Assembly (NCBI GenBank): GCA_001579985.1
Contig: LRSR01004740.1
Location: 1 to 37,996, forward strand
Origin: Hypsibius dujardini
Taxonomy: Eukaryota; Tardigrada; Eutardigrada; Parachela; Hypsibiidae
Length of the DNA: 37,996 bases
Direction: 5' to 3'
Shown here: in pieces, positions 1-10,374 of the stretch
Layout: each line of letters starts with the position of its first letter
Numbering within the stretch: the stretch's first letter is position 1
Translations under genes and position numbers: made by a program
The notes under the pieces: model-generated
The model's input: only the letters and a program-made list of their open reading frames with translations
The model's database searches: none
Told to the model about the DNA's origin: nothing

Positions 1-110
1 GTCTGTCTGTCTGTCTTTCTGTTTGTTTGTCTGTCTGTTTGTTTTCTGTCTGTCTGTCTCTTTGTCTGTCTGACTGCCTGTCTGTCTATCCACCTATGTG
101 TCAATCTGTC
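1..110. repeat. (CTGT)n microsatellite in ASCC3 intron
   Basis: Imperfect tetranucleotide array of tctg units with ttt interruptions. It lies in the intron that precedes the first ASCC3 exon in the window. The open frames read through it are repeat artefacts. Confidence 0.9.
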
Positions 111-205
111 TGAAGTCTGAGCTTTGCGGAAATGCAGACTGCTGAATGTGATGCTTGGGAATCCGTACCGGGTGTTTCTGACTCTGACCTTGATGTATCT
201 TGTAG

Positions 206-1238
206 GTGGTATACATAGCCCCGCTGAAGGCACTTGTACGGGAAAGGGTCGCCGATTGGAAAGACCGTTTGGAACAGCGAATGGGATGGAAGGTAGTGGA
301 GCTGACGGGCGACACTGCGCCGGACATTCGCATCATTAATGCGGCCGATGTCATCATCGCAACCCCGGAGAAATGGGATGGCATCAGTCGCAGTTGGCAG
401 CATCGGAGTTACGTGCAGGACGTGAAACTACTGGTCTTTGATGAAATTCATATGCTTGGTGAGTCATTTCGTTTGGTTGGTGTTTAAGGAACAGTTGCTG
501 GTGAACTGTGTTCGATAGTTATTAGTTATTATTATTTGAACGGCTGGTCAAATGAAAATATGCCTCATCTTCTGTTTAGGTGAATCTCGTGGACCGGTCA
601 TCGAAGTCATTGTTTCGCGTACCAACTTTATCGCCTCTTTCACCCACCAGAAAGTTCGTATCGTCGGACTGTCCACCGCCCTGGCCAGTGCGGACGACGT
701 TGCCAGTTGGCTGGGAATCCGACCGGCTGGGCTCTTCAACTTCAGCTCTGCTGTGCGGCCAGTGCCGTTAGTCCAGCACATCCAGGGCTACGCTGGGAAA
801 CACTACTGCCCACGGATGGCTTTGATGAATAAACCCACCTACCAAGGTGCTCACTTGCTCCGCCCCGTGACTAATCATTACATTGACGTACATGCTCGCT
901 TCTTCTCGCAGCTATCCGAACTCACTCGGCAGGGAAACCGGTTCTGATTTTCGTTTCATCCCGTCGGCAGACTCGCCTCACCGGCTTCGCTCTGCTCAGT
1001 TTCGCCTCCATGGAATATGAACGTGGTCGCGAGTGGATGACCATGACGGATGACGAGCTGACTCAAGTCACTTCGGGCATCAGAGACGTCGACTTGAAGC
1101 AGCTGCTGATGTACGGCATTGGGATCCATCACGCCGGTCTCCATGAACGCGATCGGGTCGCAGTGGAGCATCTTTTCCTCAACGGCAAGATCCTGGTCAG
1201 TTAAAAATACACTTCCAGGCAGGCAAGCAGGCAGAGAC

Positions 1239-1282
<44 letters not shown>

Positions 1283-3185
1283 TAGGACAGACAGACACAC
1301 AGACAGACACACAGACATGCAAACAGACAGACAAACAGACACACAGACACACATACACAGACACAGACACAAACAGCCAGACCACTTACGCCGATAGACC
1401 ATGGTATTTGTAGTGTGTACTTATTAGTACTTTGTTGATTCCAGATCCTTATTGCGACCGCTACTTTGGCGTGGGGTGTCAACTTCCCTGCTCATTTGGT
1501 GGTTATCAAGGGTACAGAGTTCTACGACGGGAAAACTAAGCAATACGTCAAGTACCCTTTAACAGGTACGGTTAATTATACAAATCTCTCATTGAGAGTT
1601 GTGCAGTAGACGTAATGGAGTACTAGTAATCGATACTCTTGTGTTTAGATGTCCTGCAAATGGCTGGTCGAGCCGGTCGTCCTCAGTTTGACAACGAAGG
1701 CGTGGCCGTCATCCTTTGCCATGAGCCCCTGAAAAACTACTACATGAAGTTTCTTCACAACCCATTGCCGGTTGAAAGCCAACTCCAAGACGTTCTTTCT
1801 GACCACATCAACGCTGAAATTGTCGCTGGCACCCTGACCACCATGCAGAGCACGATGGAATACCTCACCTGGACCTATTTTTACCGACGCTTACTCGCCA
1901 ATCCCGACTACTATTTCATCAAGCGACAGCAGTCGCTAAATGGTGGGAAGGAGTTACCACCGGCTGATGAAAAGGAAGGGGACAAACCGATTGCTCTGGT
2001 GGATGTGCAGAAGTACTTGCGAGAACTGATTATGGAGTGCCTGAATGATTTGGCGGCGTCACATTGCATTGAGTATTATCAGTCGGCTGGAAAAGAGAAG
2101 GTAACGCCATGACGGATAGACAGACACCATGACGGATAGACAGACACCATGACGGATAGATAGACGCCATGACGGATAGACAGACACCATGACGGATAGA
2201 TAGACGCCATGACGGATAGACAGACATCATGACGGATAGACAGACATCATGAAGGATAGACAGACATCATGACGGATAGATAGACGTCATGACGGATAGA
2301 CAGACGTCATGACGGATAGAAAGACGCCATGACGGATAGATAGACGTCATGACGGTCTTAAGATTCCGTTTTGTTCTCTTCTAAACTTTCTATTTGTTTA
2401 GGGTCCCGATTTTGTAATTCTGCCGACTTACCTGGGAACAATATCCTCGTACTACTACCTCAAGCATGGCACCATGAAGATCCTTAACGAGCGGTTGTCT
2501 CCGAAATCGGACCTGTCCGATCTGCTCCTTTTGCTGTGTGATGTCAAGGAGTTTGACGAGATGCCGGTCCGGCACAATGAAGATGCTGAAAATGGGTAAG
2601 GCCATTGGGGCAGAAAAGCTATCGTCTCTATTTGTTCCTTTTTTGCATGCGTGAGTTGTTTTCTTTTGGTTCAGGTTGCTGTCCAAGAAAGTCCCACTCC
2701 CAATTGAGATGTCCCGCTTCGACGACCCTCACGCCAAGGTCTTCCTCCTCCTGCAAGTCTACCTGTCCCGTAATCAAATTCCAATGCCCCACGTCGATTA
2801 CGCCACCGATCTCAAGACGGCTTTGGATCAGGTTATGCGAGTTGTTCAGGTAAAGTTTCAAGTTATTGATGTCGCAGTTGATCTGAGCTGAGAGAAGATT
2901 GTAATTTACTTTTCAGGCCATGATCGACGTCTCGGCGCAGAAAGGCTACCTTGCCACGACCCTGCGAATCATGCAGCTATCACAGATGCTTAGCCAGGGT
3001 CAGTGGATCGGTTCGGATCCGTTCTATACGTTACCGTTTTCGGACAGCCTTACAGTCCAGGCACTTCGGTAAGCACTCAGGCAATATCTGTAAGCACTCC
3101 ACTTCTGCATCCATCACTCTGCTTGTATTTGCTTGCTTCTCTGTCTGTGTCTGTCTGTCTGTCTGCCTGTCTGCCTGCCTGCCTG

Positions 3186-3245
<60 letters not shown>

Positions 3246-4054
3246 CGTGTTTGTGCGTTAACTTCTTTCGTTTGGTTGCACACACCTTTGTCTACGAGTA
3301 ATTTCTTCACTTGTGGCAAATCAGTTAAATTGCGATTTTGTACAGGAAAATTGCACCGACCTTACCGGAACTGGTGGCCCATGCCTGTGCACAGAAGAAC
3401 CAAGCTCGTTTGCGTCATGTTTTGTCTTCCGTGGCGGAACCGGGGAAGAACGCCGAAGCAAAGGCAAGTTCGGAGAGGTTTTGAAATTTGCTAAGCTAAA
3501 TTTTGTCCCTTTTTTCTAGATTTTAGAAGCGATCAACAGTTTGCCGGTCATACGAGTGCAGCTGCGATTGAAAGTTAACACCGAAGAGGAGGAACAGTCT
3601 GATAACTCCACTGATCAACCTGCCTGGGCGGAGGTCACGTGCACACCGGGTCGCCGAGACTGGATCACTGTGCCGTGTGGGGCGTCGTGTACGTTGGAAG
3701 TGATCAGCAGGAGATTGGTCAAGCGTTGGATGGTAAATTTCCCCACCGACGCACCTTGCCTGGTGACATGTCGATTTGACTTTATGTGTGTTTGTCTAGC
3801 CGGGGAAGAAGACAGCGACCTCACGATTTCCCAAGCCGAAAGATGAGAGCTGGTGGTTGGTGGTGGGCGAACCGGAAACCGGCGAGCTGTGCGCCCTCAA
3901 ACGAATCGGTTTCATCGGTCATGAGCAGAATGCTTCCATTCTCATCCCGGTTCCAACGGAGGCGCGGCGTCAGATTCTCTACTTGTACCTGATGAGCGAC
4001 TCCTACTTCCAGTTTGACCAACAGATTCCGATTCATTTGGAAGCCGTTGGCTAA
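206..4054 (+). CDS. ASCC3: ASCC3, activating signal cointegrator 1 complex helicase subunit (C-terminal part, 5' end outside window)
   Basis: Ski2-like DNA/RNA helicase of the ASC-1 complex, which in animals acts in ribosome quality control and alkylation repair. Eleven exons close in phase: 206-458, 580-846, 912-1195, 1445-1565, 1649-2100, 2402-2595, 2675-2849, 2917-3068, 3346-3463, 3520-3732, 3800-4054, giving 827 residues plus stop. They hold the second helicase cassette from just after motif [23 protein letters not shown] box (motif II) at the end of the first exon, [41 protein letters not shown] (motif VI), then the winged helix, Sec63 helical and FN3/C2-like parts ending in a [11 protein letters not shown] block. 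SNRNP200 was considered, but the [15 protein letters not shown] and [10 protein letters not shown] forms are those of ASCC3. The exon at 3346 ends in a GC donor. Introns carry CTGT/GACA arrays and a 20-bp minisatellite. All motifs are intact, so the gene looks functional. Exons for the first cassette lie upstream of base 1. Confidence 0.95.
1210..1375. repeat. (GACA)n microsatellite in ASCC3 intron
   Basis: Array of gaca/caga units, drifting into cacaga hexamers toward its 3' end. It fills most of the 249-nt intron between the exons ending at 1195 and starting at 1445. Confidence 0.9.
2105..2356. repeat. 20-bp minisatellite in ASCC3 intron
   Basis: About twelve head-to-tail copies of a 20-base unit of the form catgacggatagacagacac, with c/t and a/g variants at a few fixed positions. 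It begins five bases after the splice donor at 2101 and occupies most of that 301-nt intron. Confidence 0.93.
3130..3250. repeat. (CTGT/CTGC)n microsatellite in ASCC3 intron
   Basis: Two alternating blocks, tctg and gcct, in the intron between 3068 and 3346. On the other strand the same array reads as gcag/gaca. Confidence 0.9.
3464..3519 (+). other. GC-AG intron of ASCC3
   Basis: This 56-nt intron begins with gcaagt, the favoured GC-donor form, and ends with a pyrimidine tract and ctag. Only this boundary joins the two flanking exons in phase 0 and gives a protein that aligns with ASCC3; the nearby gt at 3478 would create an immediate stop. Confidence 0.8.
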
Positions 4055-4507
4055 CGGTTCTGTGAATTCAGTTGCCCCGTGTGTAGCGTATAATCCAGTT
4101 TTGATCCAGGTTCTGACGCTGTGATAATATGCAACCGCCTTTTTTATTATGTTTTGAGAACTCGCCCGACTGAAGACTGAAGACTGAAGACTTTGACGAA
4201 ACAGATTGCTTGACCACCGTGGCGTCGCTTAAATATCCACTTGCGGATCCGCAGTTGTGCTCTCCGCATCCGTGAGAATCAAGACTCACTATTGACAGTG
4301 AGATCGTGTTATGCAGTGAGTGTGTTGATGGATTTTTCGCCCGCACTTGACGATAAGCACTGTCCAGTACGAAGATAAGCATGACTTGGAAACAGACAGT
4401 TTGGGGCTAGTAAGGAGACCTAGTTATTCACCCACTCAATTGCATACTCAGCGAGTGGTGCTACTATCTCAAAAATACATGCTTCAAACTATCCTGTTTC
4501 AAGTCAT
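4055..4507. other. ASCC3 3' flank, no gene recognised
   Basis: AT-neutral sequence downstream of the ASCC3 stop. It contains a short gactgaa triplication near 4170-4190. No clear AATAAA signal and no convincing coding segment were seen. An ATG at 4328 opens a 16-codon frame that could be a small upstream exon of the ankyrin ORF, but its donor would be weak. Confidence 0.5.
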
Positions 4508-4678
4508 ATGCTTTGCTTCGTGCACGGTGCGGGTCCGAACGAGTGCATGTGCAGTGCATCTGCATTCAGCATGGTCCTGCATCTCATGTCATGTACTATA
4601 GTATTATGCGTAGTAGTCTCGTTTCCTCTCGGTGTACCGATTTTGTTTTCTCGCACTACAGACTCTTCTGTAGTTCAA

Positions 4679-5119
4679 TGCTGCATCACCTATGCTGCAT
4701 GGATCCAACTGATGGGGACAGACATGATGCTGGATGGGTGGATTAGCCGCGGTGCTAATATAGAGAGCCTTAACGAATACGGTGTGTCTGTTTTGCATCA
4801 ATGCATACGTCACGACCGCGTTTCTGCTGTGGAGTTTCTCTTGCAAAAAGGAGCCTCACTCGCTACTAGCGGGTCCGTACTGGGAGCCAATGAACAACGC
4901 TCCTGTTTGCTAGCGGAAGCTGTCCAGTCAAACAGGCACAAACTCGCATCGCTGCTCTTAGAGCATGGTGCGCAGTTGTTTGACGTCCCGTATTCAAACA
5001 TCACGAAAGCCGATTTGGAGATGATTTTGATTCTAGTCCGAGCTGGCCTTCTGGTCTGTGAAATGCGCCGGATTCCGGGGATAACGGACAATTCTCTGCT
5101 AGACAGCGCCATCTGGTAA
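4679..5119 (+). CDS. Ankyrin-repeat protein fragment
   Basis: The supported part is the 3' end of an open frame that runs from 4508 to the stop at 5117-5119. It contains two recognisable ankyrin units, GVSVLHQCIRHDRVSAVEFL with following QKGASL, and LLAEAVQSNRHKLASLLLEH with following GAQL, preceded by a half unit, DGWISRGANIES. Ankyrin units form helix-loop-helix stacks for protein binding; no partner or function can be deduced. Before about 4675 the frame does not look like protein, and a pyrimidine-rich stretch ending in cactacag (4654-4661) or ctgtag (4668-4673) would serve as a splice acceptor in the right phase. The upstream exon is therefore missing or unrecognised. It could also be a decayed copy, since only three repeats are left and the protein stops shortly after. 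Confidence 0.5.
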   Translation, partial: CCITYAAWIQLMGTDMMLDGWISRGANIESLNEYGVSVLHQCIRHDRVSAVEFLLQKGASLATSGSVLGANEQRSCLLAEAVQSNRHKLASLLLEHGAQLFDVPYSNITKADLEMILILVRAGLLVCEMRRIPGITDNSLLDSAIW

Positions 5120-5528
5120 TCATGAGTGTGTGATCTAGCTAAACATTCCACCTATTGCGCATTCAATTCATGTACTACATTCATGTATACACAAGTGGCA
5201 AAAACCTTGCGCTTGCGCTTGTTTTGCTTTCTTGGCGAACCAAAACTACTGAAATTAACCCCCGGGGACGGGCCCCCCCGCCCCCAGGGGATTGTAGATC
5301 ATTAGTTTTTTGCTATTCTAGGCCCTGTAGTAAATAATAGTAAACCGCTTCCTCCAAGGGTAAGGGTAAATTTTCTGTTGCTAATACTAGTACTATTACT
5401 ATGATAGATCTTTCATAGTAGTCAACCTAGAAAATAGTCGCATTTTCTGCTCCTATAAATTCCTACATGCTCCGCTCCTACTCCGCTCCGCTCCCATTGG
5501 GGCTCAGCCGTAGGAATTAACAACCCTA
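5120..5528. other. Spacer, no gene recognised
   Basis: It holds a C/G-rich knot near 5262-5292 and AT-rich stretches. A 19-base string, gtggcaaaaaccttgcgct, at about 5194 recurs at 25408 in TSEN54 intron sequence, which suggests a dispersed repeat remnant. Confidence 0.5.
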
Positions 5529-5845
5529 GGTAGATCGGCTTGACAGTTTTCCTGTCTGCCTGCCTGTCTGTCTGTCTGTCTCTGTCTCTCTATCTCTCTG
5601 TCTCTCTGTCTCTCTGTCTCTCTGTCTCTCTGTCTGTCTCTCTGTCTCTATGTCTGTCTCTCTGTCTGTTTGTCTGTCTGACAATTTCTATGCCTACCTG
5701 TCTCCTTATCTGTCCGCCTGTCTTCCTGCCGGTATGTATGTATGTATGTGCGTTTGTTTGCCTTTCTTTCTATTCTATGTCATCCTCGTTTTTCTCCTCC
5801 AAACGATTCACGTCCGCTTCGCTACAGACATCTTTGCTGACGGCC
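5529..5845 (+). repeat. Diverged duplicate of the MGME1 intron and exon start
   Basis: This stretch repeats 6117-6266 in order: a gtagatcgg-cttgacagtttcc block, a CTGT array, a tttgcctttctttctattc-like tract, a cgtcttcgttttt-tcctctaaa tract, and then ctacagacatctttgctgac followed by ggcc. The last piece is the splice acceptor and first codons of the second MGME1 exon. In this copy the frame after the acceptor hits tga after about twelve codons, so the copy cannot act as that exon. Confidence 0.75.
5545..5760. repeat. (CTGT/CTCT)n microsatellite upstream of MGME1 exons
   Basis: Mixed tctg and tctc tetranucleotides ending in a short gtat block. The flanks, not just the array, match the intron at 6117-6248 (see the duplication entry). 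Confidence 0.9.
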
Positions 5846-5975
5846 ACTTCCGCAAGCGCAGATGATGAATAAGCTTCGACCGCATTATTTGGAGGAGTCG
5901 AATAGTATCACGCTGCCGGGAACGGTCGCGTTGCGAATCTGTCTCGAAGCACTAATTAGCCAGGCACTGGCGTAG

Positions 5976-6775
5976 AAGTACCCGGCGGTGACGAATGTTT
6001 TGGATGTGACGATGCCGCCGGAGAGCCGCGCGCGGCTGGACCAGTGGAAGGCCAGGAAAATCACAGAACTGGGAGCTGAGGGATTCAAGTTATACCAACA
6101 AAGTAAGTTGGTCAGTCGGTAGATCGGTCTGACAGTTTCCATGTCTTTCTGTCTGCCTGTCTGTGTATTTGCCTTTTTGGCTATCTTTCTTTCCATTCCC
6201 CGTCTTCGTTGTTTTGTCCTCTAAATCACGCTGTCTGCTTCTCTACAGACATCTTTGCTGACGGCCGTGGTTTCCACACAGCCGTGGAGACCGTCTTGCT
6301 AGGCTCATTCGTCGATAAAGTCACCGTTCCCGACCGGAACAAGGGTCACTGGGAGAGCCTGCAGGGCGTCTTCAAGGACATCTCCGACGTGGTCAGCGTG
6401 GAGGAGCGCGTCAGCCATCCCTTCCTGTGTTACAAAGGCGTCAGCGACTGTGTCATCTCCCTGGACGGGACGCCGAGTCTGGTGGAGTGGAAGACGTCCA
6501 GCACGCGGAAGGACACTGCCAAAGCGCTGTACGACAATCCCATTCAGGTGGCCGCGTATTTGGGCGCGGTCAACTTCGACGAAGCCTTCGCCGGGCGAAA
6601 CGTGCAGATCAGCCACGGCGCGGTGGTGGTCGCGTATGAAAACGGTGATCCGGCCAGTATAGTGCGGTTCAACTACAACCTGATGCGCTCATACTGGGCG
6701 TTGTGGCTGAAGCGGTTGTATCAGTATTGGAGACTGGCCGCTATTGAGAAGGCTCTTCCTAAACGGAAGGAGTAA
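5976..6775 (+). CDS. MGME1: MGME1, mitochondrial genome maintenance exonuclease (5' end not found)
   Basis: PD-(D/E)XK single-strand DNA exonuclease that trims DNA ends during mitochondrial replication. Two exons close in phase: 5976-6102 (PAVTNVLDVTM ... WKARKITELGAEGFKLY) and 6249-6775 (GRGFHTAVE ... stop). The core signatures are present: the RGFH helix, KGVSDCV with the metal-binding aspartate, and LVEWKTSS, the E-x-K of the nuclease motif, then DNPIQVAAYLGAVNFD and GAVVVAYENGDPAS. The C-terminal length matches the family. The human protein has roughly 140 more residues upstream of the first exon here, including the mitochondrial targeting signal; no such exon is visible. Directly before 5976 the frame has a TAG that doubles as the acceptor (gcgtag), so 5976 is an internal exon start or a truncation point. 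The nuclease core is intact, so either the first exon is diverged or far upstream, or the copy is 5'-truncated. Confidence 0.8.
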
Positions 6776-7122
6776 TGTCTGCCTATCTCATCATTAGACT
6801 ACTTTTCTTTGAGGATTGCAATTCAAGTTGCAGTTCCATATTCGAATAAATGCATGGTATAGCTGGATTTGTTCGTACATAGATAGTATTGTTTGAAGTC
6901 GATATTCTTTCAGACAAGCGATCGACGCTTTCATTCCCTACCAGACGAAAAAAATCCGACTCACAGCAAGCTTCCATCGCCGTCATAACAGAAAGTGAAT
7001 CACAGAAACAACTAGGAAAGAAAAGTTAACCCTTAAAAGGCTGGAATACACCACATGTGATTGTGCTTTGCCTGTGTGACAGTGGTCCAGCGAATGAGAA
7101 AACCTGAGACGGCGCGAGGATC
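6776..7122. other. Spacer between MGME1 and the HOP pseudogene
   Basis: AT-rich sequence downstream of the MGME1 stop. An aataaa hexamer at 6845-6850, about 70 bases after the stop, is a candidate polyadenylation signal. No coding segment is supported. Confidence 0.5.
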
Positions 7123-9190
7123 ATATTACATCTGCTCCAAAATTATCCGCATCGCCGGGTCTCCAAAGATATCCTGAATCTCCGGGTCTTCCATCGTGGG
7201 CCGCCAGGCCTCTTCCGGGTTGGTCTGATTTTCCAGCGTCACTTTGACGAGACCTTCGCGTGCCTCTTGGTTGTCTGGGTCCAACTGCAGCGCCTTCTCA
7301 TAGGAATGCGCCGCCTTTGATGGCTGCTTCATCGCCAGCAGGATGCTCGCTTTCCGAATGTGAGCCTTGACTGCAACAGAGTAACAAAAATTTCAATTTC
7401 CGCAAACTCTAGCAGCTGGGTATAGGCAGTGTGACGTTCGTGTCTGTTGTTGTGATTTGCCGGTCAATATTTTAAGGTCGATTCTCATGTGCCACATATT
7501 GCTCACATGTACTCGTACTGTAAATCCCATGCTGTAGTTCTCGTTCTTGTCTTGTGAGAATGATGTTTCAGTGTCAAGTGAAGAATGCGCTTGTTTAGAT
7601 TGTTGTCATGTTCGAACGATAAGGATGAGTTTTGAAGCTCGGTTCGAGACTCGACTTCTCGTTTCGTTTTCTAGCTTCTCATTCAGTTTTACTTTCCATC
7701 GGCTTGCTATCTCGGCTTCTCTCAATTTGTTGTGCAAGTAATAATTCCAAAAAGGAGTACTCGTAGCTATCGTGTATCGTAAGGTCAACAGGACTTCCGG
7801 GTTCTCGAAGGGAGAACAGGTCGTCGCAGCAGCAGCCCGATTGCTGTACAGCTTACCGTGTGAAGGGTTGCGCTTGATGGCCTCCGAGTAGTGCTTCAAG
7901 GCGTTGGGGTAGTCGCCCTTCTTATAGAACTCGTTGCCCTTGTTCTTTTCCTTCTCAGCCAATGCGGCGTCGCGTGTAACCTATACAAATATACGAGTAT
8001 TATACAGATGTAACCTGATTGTCTGCTCTGATCACTCAATATGTGTATGTCTATTGTATTGTATTGTATATGTATATTATATGTCTACCTCAACTTCATA
8101 CTGGTCTCCCTCAAATTTCGTCAATGCCTTCTTTAGGAAAATTTGTCCCAATTTTAAATGCGCCGATCCGAGACGAACAAATGCGCTAAACAGGGAACAA
8201 CTGTCAATGTCGACAAAACATATGATCGGTGTGAAGATTTTGTAAACTTGTCTGCCGGACCATGCATAGCTCAATGCAATCCTGATGCTTGCCTTGCTCG
8301 AACAGAACAACTGCAAAAGAGAAATCTGACATCGTTACGATTATAGTAGAAGCTACATGCAGAGAATTGACTATCTGTTGATAACGATCAGACAGGCAAA
8401 TTATCAATCAAAAAATATGTAACATACTGTACTCACGATCTTTACCGTCAATCGATCAATCAACGGATAGTAGGAATTAGGAATAGCTCTACTTACCAGT
8501 GTTTAAATCAAGATTTGAATTCAAACTAAATACCAGCACGTGACCAAAGTATAATTTTTACTTTAATTTAATTTCAGAAAATATAAAGGGATAAAAGAAT
8601 TTACGCATCCCTTTGTGCTATGGCCCGGGGCTTGATTGATTGATTCATCAGCAACGTTTCCGGAGTTTCACTTTTTTATCCCAACCACTGTAAAACATCG
8701 TTTTGTGGAAAACGTTTGATTCCAAGATTTTTGACAACTGTCCACTCCAAATTCGATTTGGAATCGATTGACATCAGCAGAATCTTATTTAGATGCCAGG
8801 GGGCGGAGTAATGGGCTCGCTTCAATCAAGGCTTCCGAGTGATAATGCAGAAATTAGCCCATAGCTCCGCCCCCTAACATCCAAATAAGATTCTGCTGAT
8901 GTCAATCGATTTCAAATCGAATTTGGAGTGGATCGGTTACATAAATCTTGAAATAATTTTTTTTACAGTGGTTGGGATAAAGGAAATTGAAACTTCGGAA
9001 ACATTGCTGATGAATCAATCAATCAATTCTCGGCGTCCTCCAACGCCAGATCGTACTGTCCGTTCTTCGCGAATGCCGCCAAACGGTTGCTGTAGAGAAT
9101 TTAGTTCGCGCCGTCCAGCTGGATGGCTTCCGCCAGTCGATCGGCCTGCAGAACTGCGTTGCCCTTATCTTTCAACTCAACGACCTATAA
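7123..9190 (-). pseudogene. STIP1: Decayed STIP1/HOP (Hsp70-Hsp90 organising co-chaperone)
   Basis: Fragments of the TPR co-chaperone HOP lie in native order on the minus strand. 9190-9030 holds the first TPR unit (ELKDKGNAV ... LYSNRLAAFAKNGQYDLALEDA), with a gap in the middle and an in-frame TAA at 9103-9101. About 8190-8095 is a TPR2A remnant (AFVRLGSAHLKLG ... FLKKALTKFEGD) with a deletion. 7975-7850 is the TPR2B start ([21 protein letters not shown], then SEAIKRNP), which degenerates into non-coding sequence. 7371-7126 is one TPR helix pair plus the DP2/STI1 end (DPEIQDIFGDPAMRIILEQM), followed by a stop about 27 residues before the usual C-terminus. Large parts (rest of TPR1, DP1, most of TPR2A, second half of TPR2B) are missing. 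Because intron-like gaps and acceptors remain, this is a decayed duplicate of a spliced gene and not a retrocopy. Parts of the last two exons are still open, so residual transcription is possible. A functional STIP1 should exist elsewhere. Confidence 0.8.
8632..9026. mobile_element. MITE-like inverted-repeat element, copy A
   Basis: About 395 bases whose two halves are near-perfect inverted repeats, each roughly 170-190 nt. Both outer ends read ttgattgattgattcatcagca inward, followed by cccaaccactgtaaa, then tccactccaaattcgattt, atcgattgacatcagcagaatcttattt, and the inner gggggcggag block beside a short unpaired centre. No ORF fits. It sits between the TPR1 and TPR2A remnants of the HOP pseudogene. 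Copy B at 33483-33700 shares the inner arm. Confidence 0.85.
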
Positions 9191-9199
9191 CTTGGAGAA

Positions 9200-9560
9200 A
9201 GACCAATGAAAATCTTTGGGATCCATTTTCCAACAAGTAACAATTACAATCTGAAAACGCAAATAGTCATGCAAGTATAACATACCAAAAAATGTGAAAT
9301 AATCAAGCAGCAAAATATTGTGAAAAATTGTTAACAAATAAACCGGAACATAAACCAAAGCACAAATCAATCAATCGATCGACTGATTCCATGAGTGAAA
9401 AGGTTTTTGTAGCCTAATCAATCAATCAATCGATTTACCCCAAAACCTACTGAATCTACCGAATCAGTACCGAGAGACGCAACAGATTGGCAATGCATCC
9501 AAGTGGTCAATCAATCAAGCACTGTAACATACTGTCAAAACTGTAACATCAATTGATCAA
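9200..9560. other. AT-rich spacer with short (CAAT)n runs
   Basis: Several caatcaatcaatcga tracts and otherwise unstructured AT-rich sequence. No coding evidence was seen on either strand. Confidence 0.5.
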
Positions 9561-10265
9561 TCAACGGATGGTCAACTTATAGGCCTCGTTGCCGATTGTC
9601 TTTCACGTAACGCGCTTCTTTACCTTCTCCACCATGTTTCCAGGCCGCTCCTGCAAAACCTTGCGGTTTTCTGCGTCGCGGATGAGCAATAAAGTTTTCT
9701 CACAGCTGAATAGTTCTGTTTGGAAAACGAATCGCTCCAATGCCTTCCCGCAAACAACAACAGCTTCGGGAAGTCTTTCCATCGGCCGCAAAGCATCTAT
9801 TTTGTACAGATAAACCTGGAATAATAGAGCAATATGTGTTAAATAAACACTTAACGCCTGATGAACGGAACAATGAATCTATCAATGGTGAACATTTCAT
9901 ATTTGGTACAACAAGCCTCGGTCAATCTAACAATTTTGTGACAAAAACAGCTGTTTGTTGATAGCTGACACAGCCGTAACTGAAACGTTTTAAAATCAGT
10001 CCAAAAAGTATCGCCAAACCTTGTAGGCTTCACAATCTGAAGTCGCGCTCTGAGAATCCGCAGCAATGGCAGATTCGCAAGCAGAAAGCGAAGCAAGAAG
10101 CAATCCACATCGTAATCGGCAGTACGCCAATTTGGCGTAAAGTGCCCAGTTTGTTTCGCCAGCCTTCTAAGATTTCTTGGGCGCTTTTTCGTACTTCTTC
10201 AACGCCTTCTTGATGTTTCCCCGCTACATGCGTTCATCTCCTTCATCCGTATTGAGTTGAATCTG
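9551..10265 (-). pseudogene. Unplaced TPR-like gene remnant
   Basis: On the minus strand, 10260-10160 reads DEGDERM-stop-RGNIKKALKKYEKA, a TPR helix pair broken by a TAG. 9815-9605 is an open stretch with MERLPEAVVVCGKALE (TPR-like) and then KTLLLIRDAENRKVLQERPGN and MVEKVKKRV, an amphipathic helical segment like a STI1/DP domain. It is followed in another frame by GNEAYKLTIR, again TPR-like. These pieces resemble co-chaperone architecture, but their order relative to the HOP remnant downstream is wrong for a single HOP copy. The parent gene is not identified. Stops and frame changes argue for a pseudogene. Confidence 0.4.
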
Positions 10266-10374
10266 CAACAAAACAAAACAAAACATCAGTGTCAAACAGT
10301 ATACACTAACATTACTGTAGATCCCGACCGCAACAACTGTGCAGGCGATTAAGAATCCAATCTTCTAAAACGGT

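Noticed and set aside
956-1482. Long open frames rich in C, V, L and S (or R, Q, T, D) through the CTGT/GACA arrays here and at 3031-3494, 5540-5872, 30014-30298, 32057-32533, 34318-35139 and 35749-36471
   Set aside because: They are translations of tetranucleotide or hexanucleotide repeats, which lack stops by composition. They lie in introns of well-supported genes.
206-4054. SNRNP200/Brr2 as the identity of the helicase
   Set aside because: The second cassette of SNRNP200 lacks canonical motifs (for example its RNP lacks the [10 protein letters not shown] and GRAGRPQFD forms), whereas here all motifs are canonical as in ASCC3.
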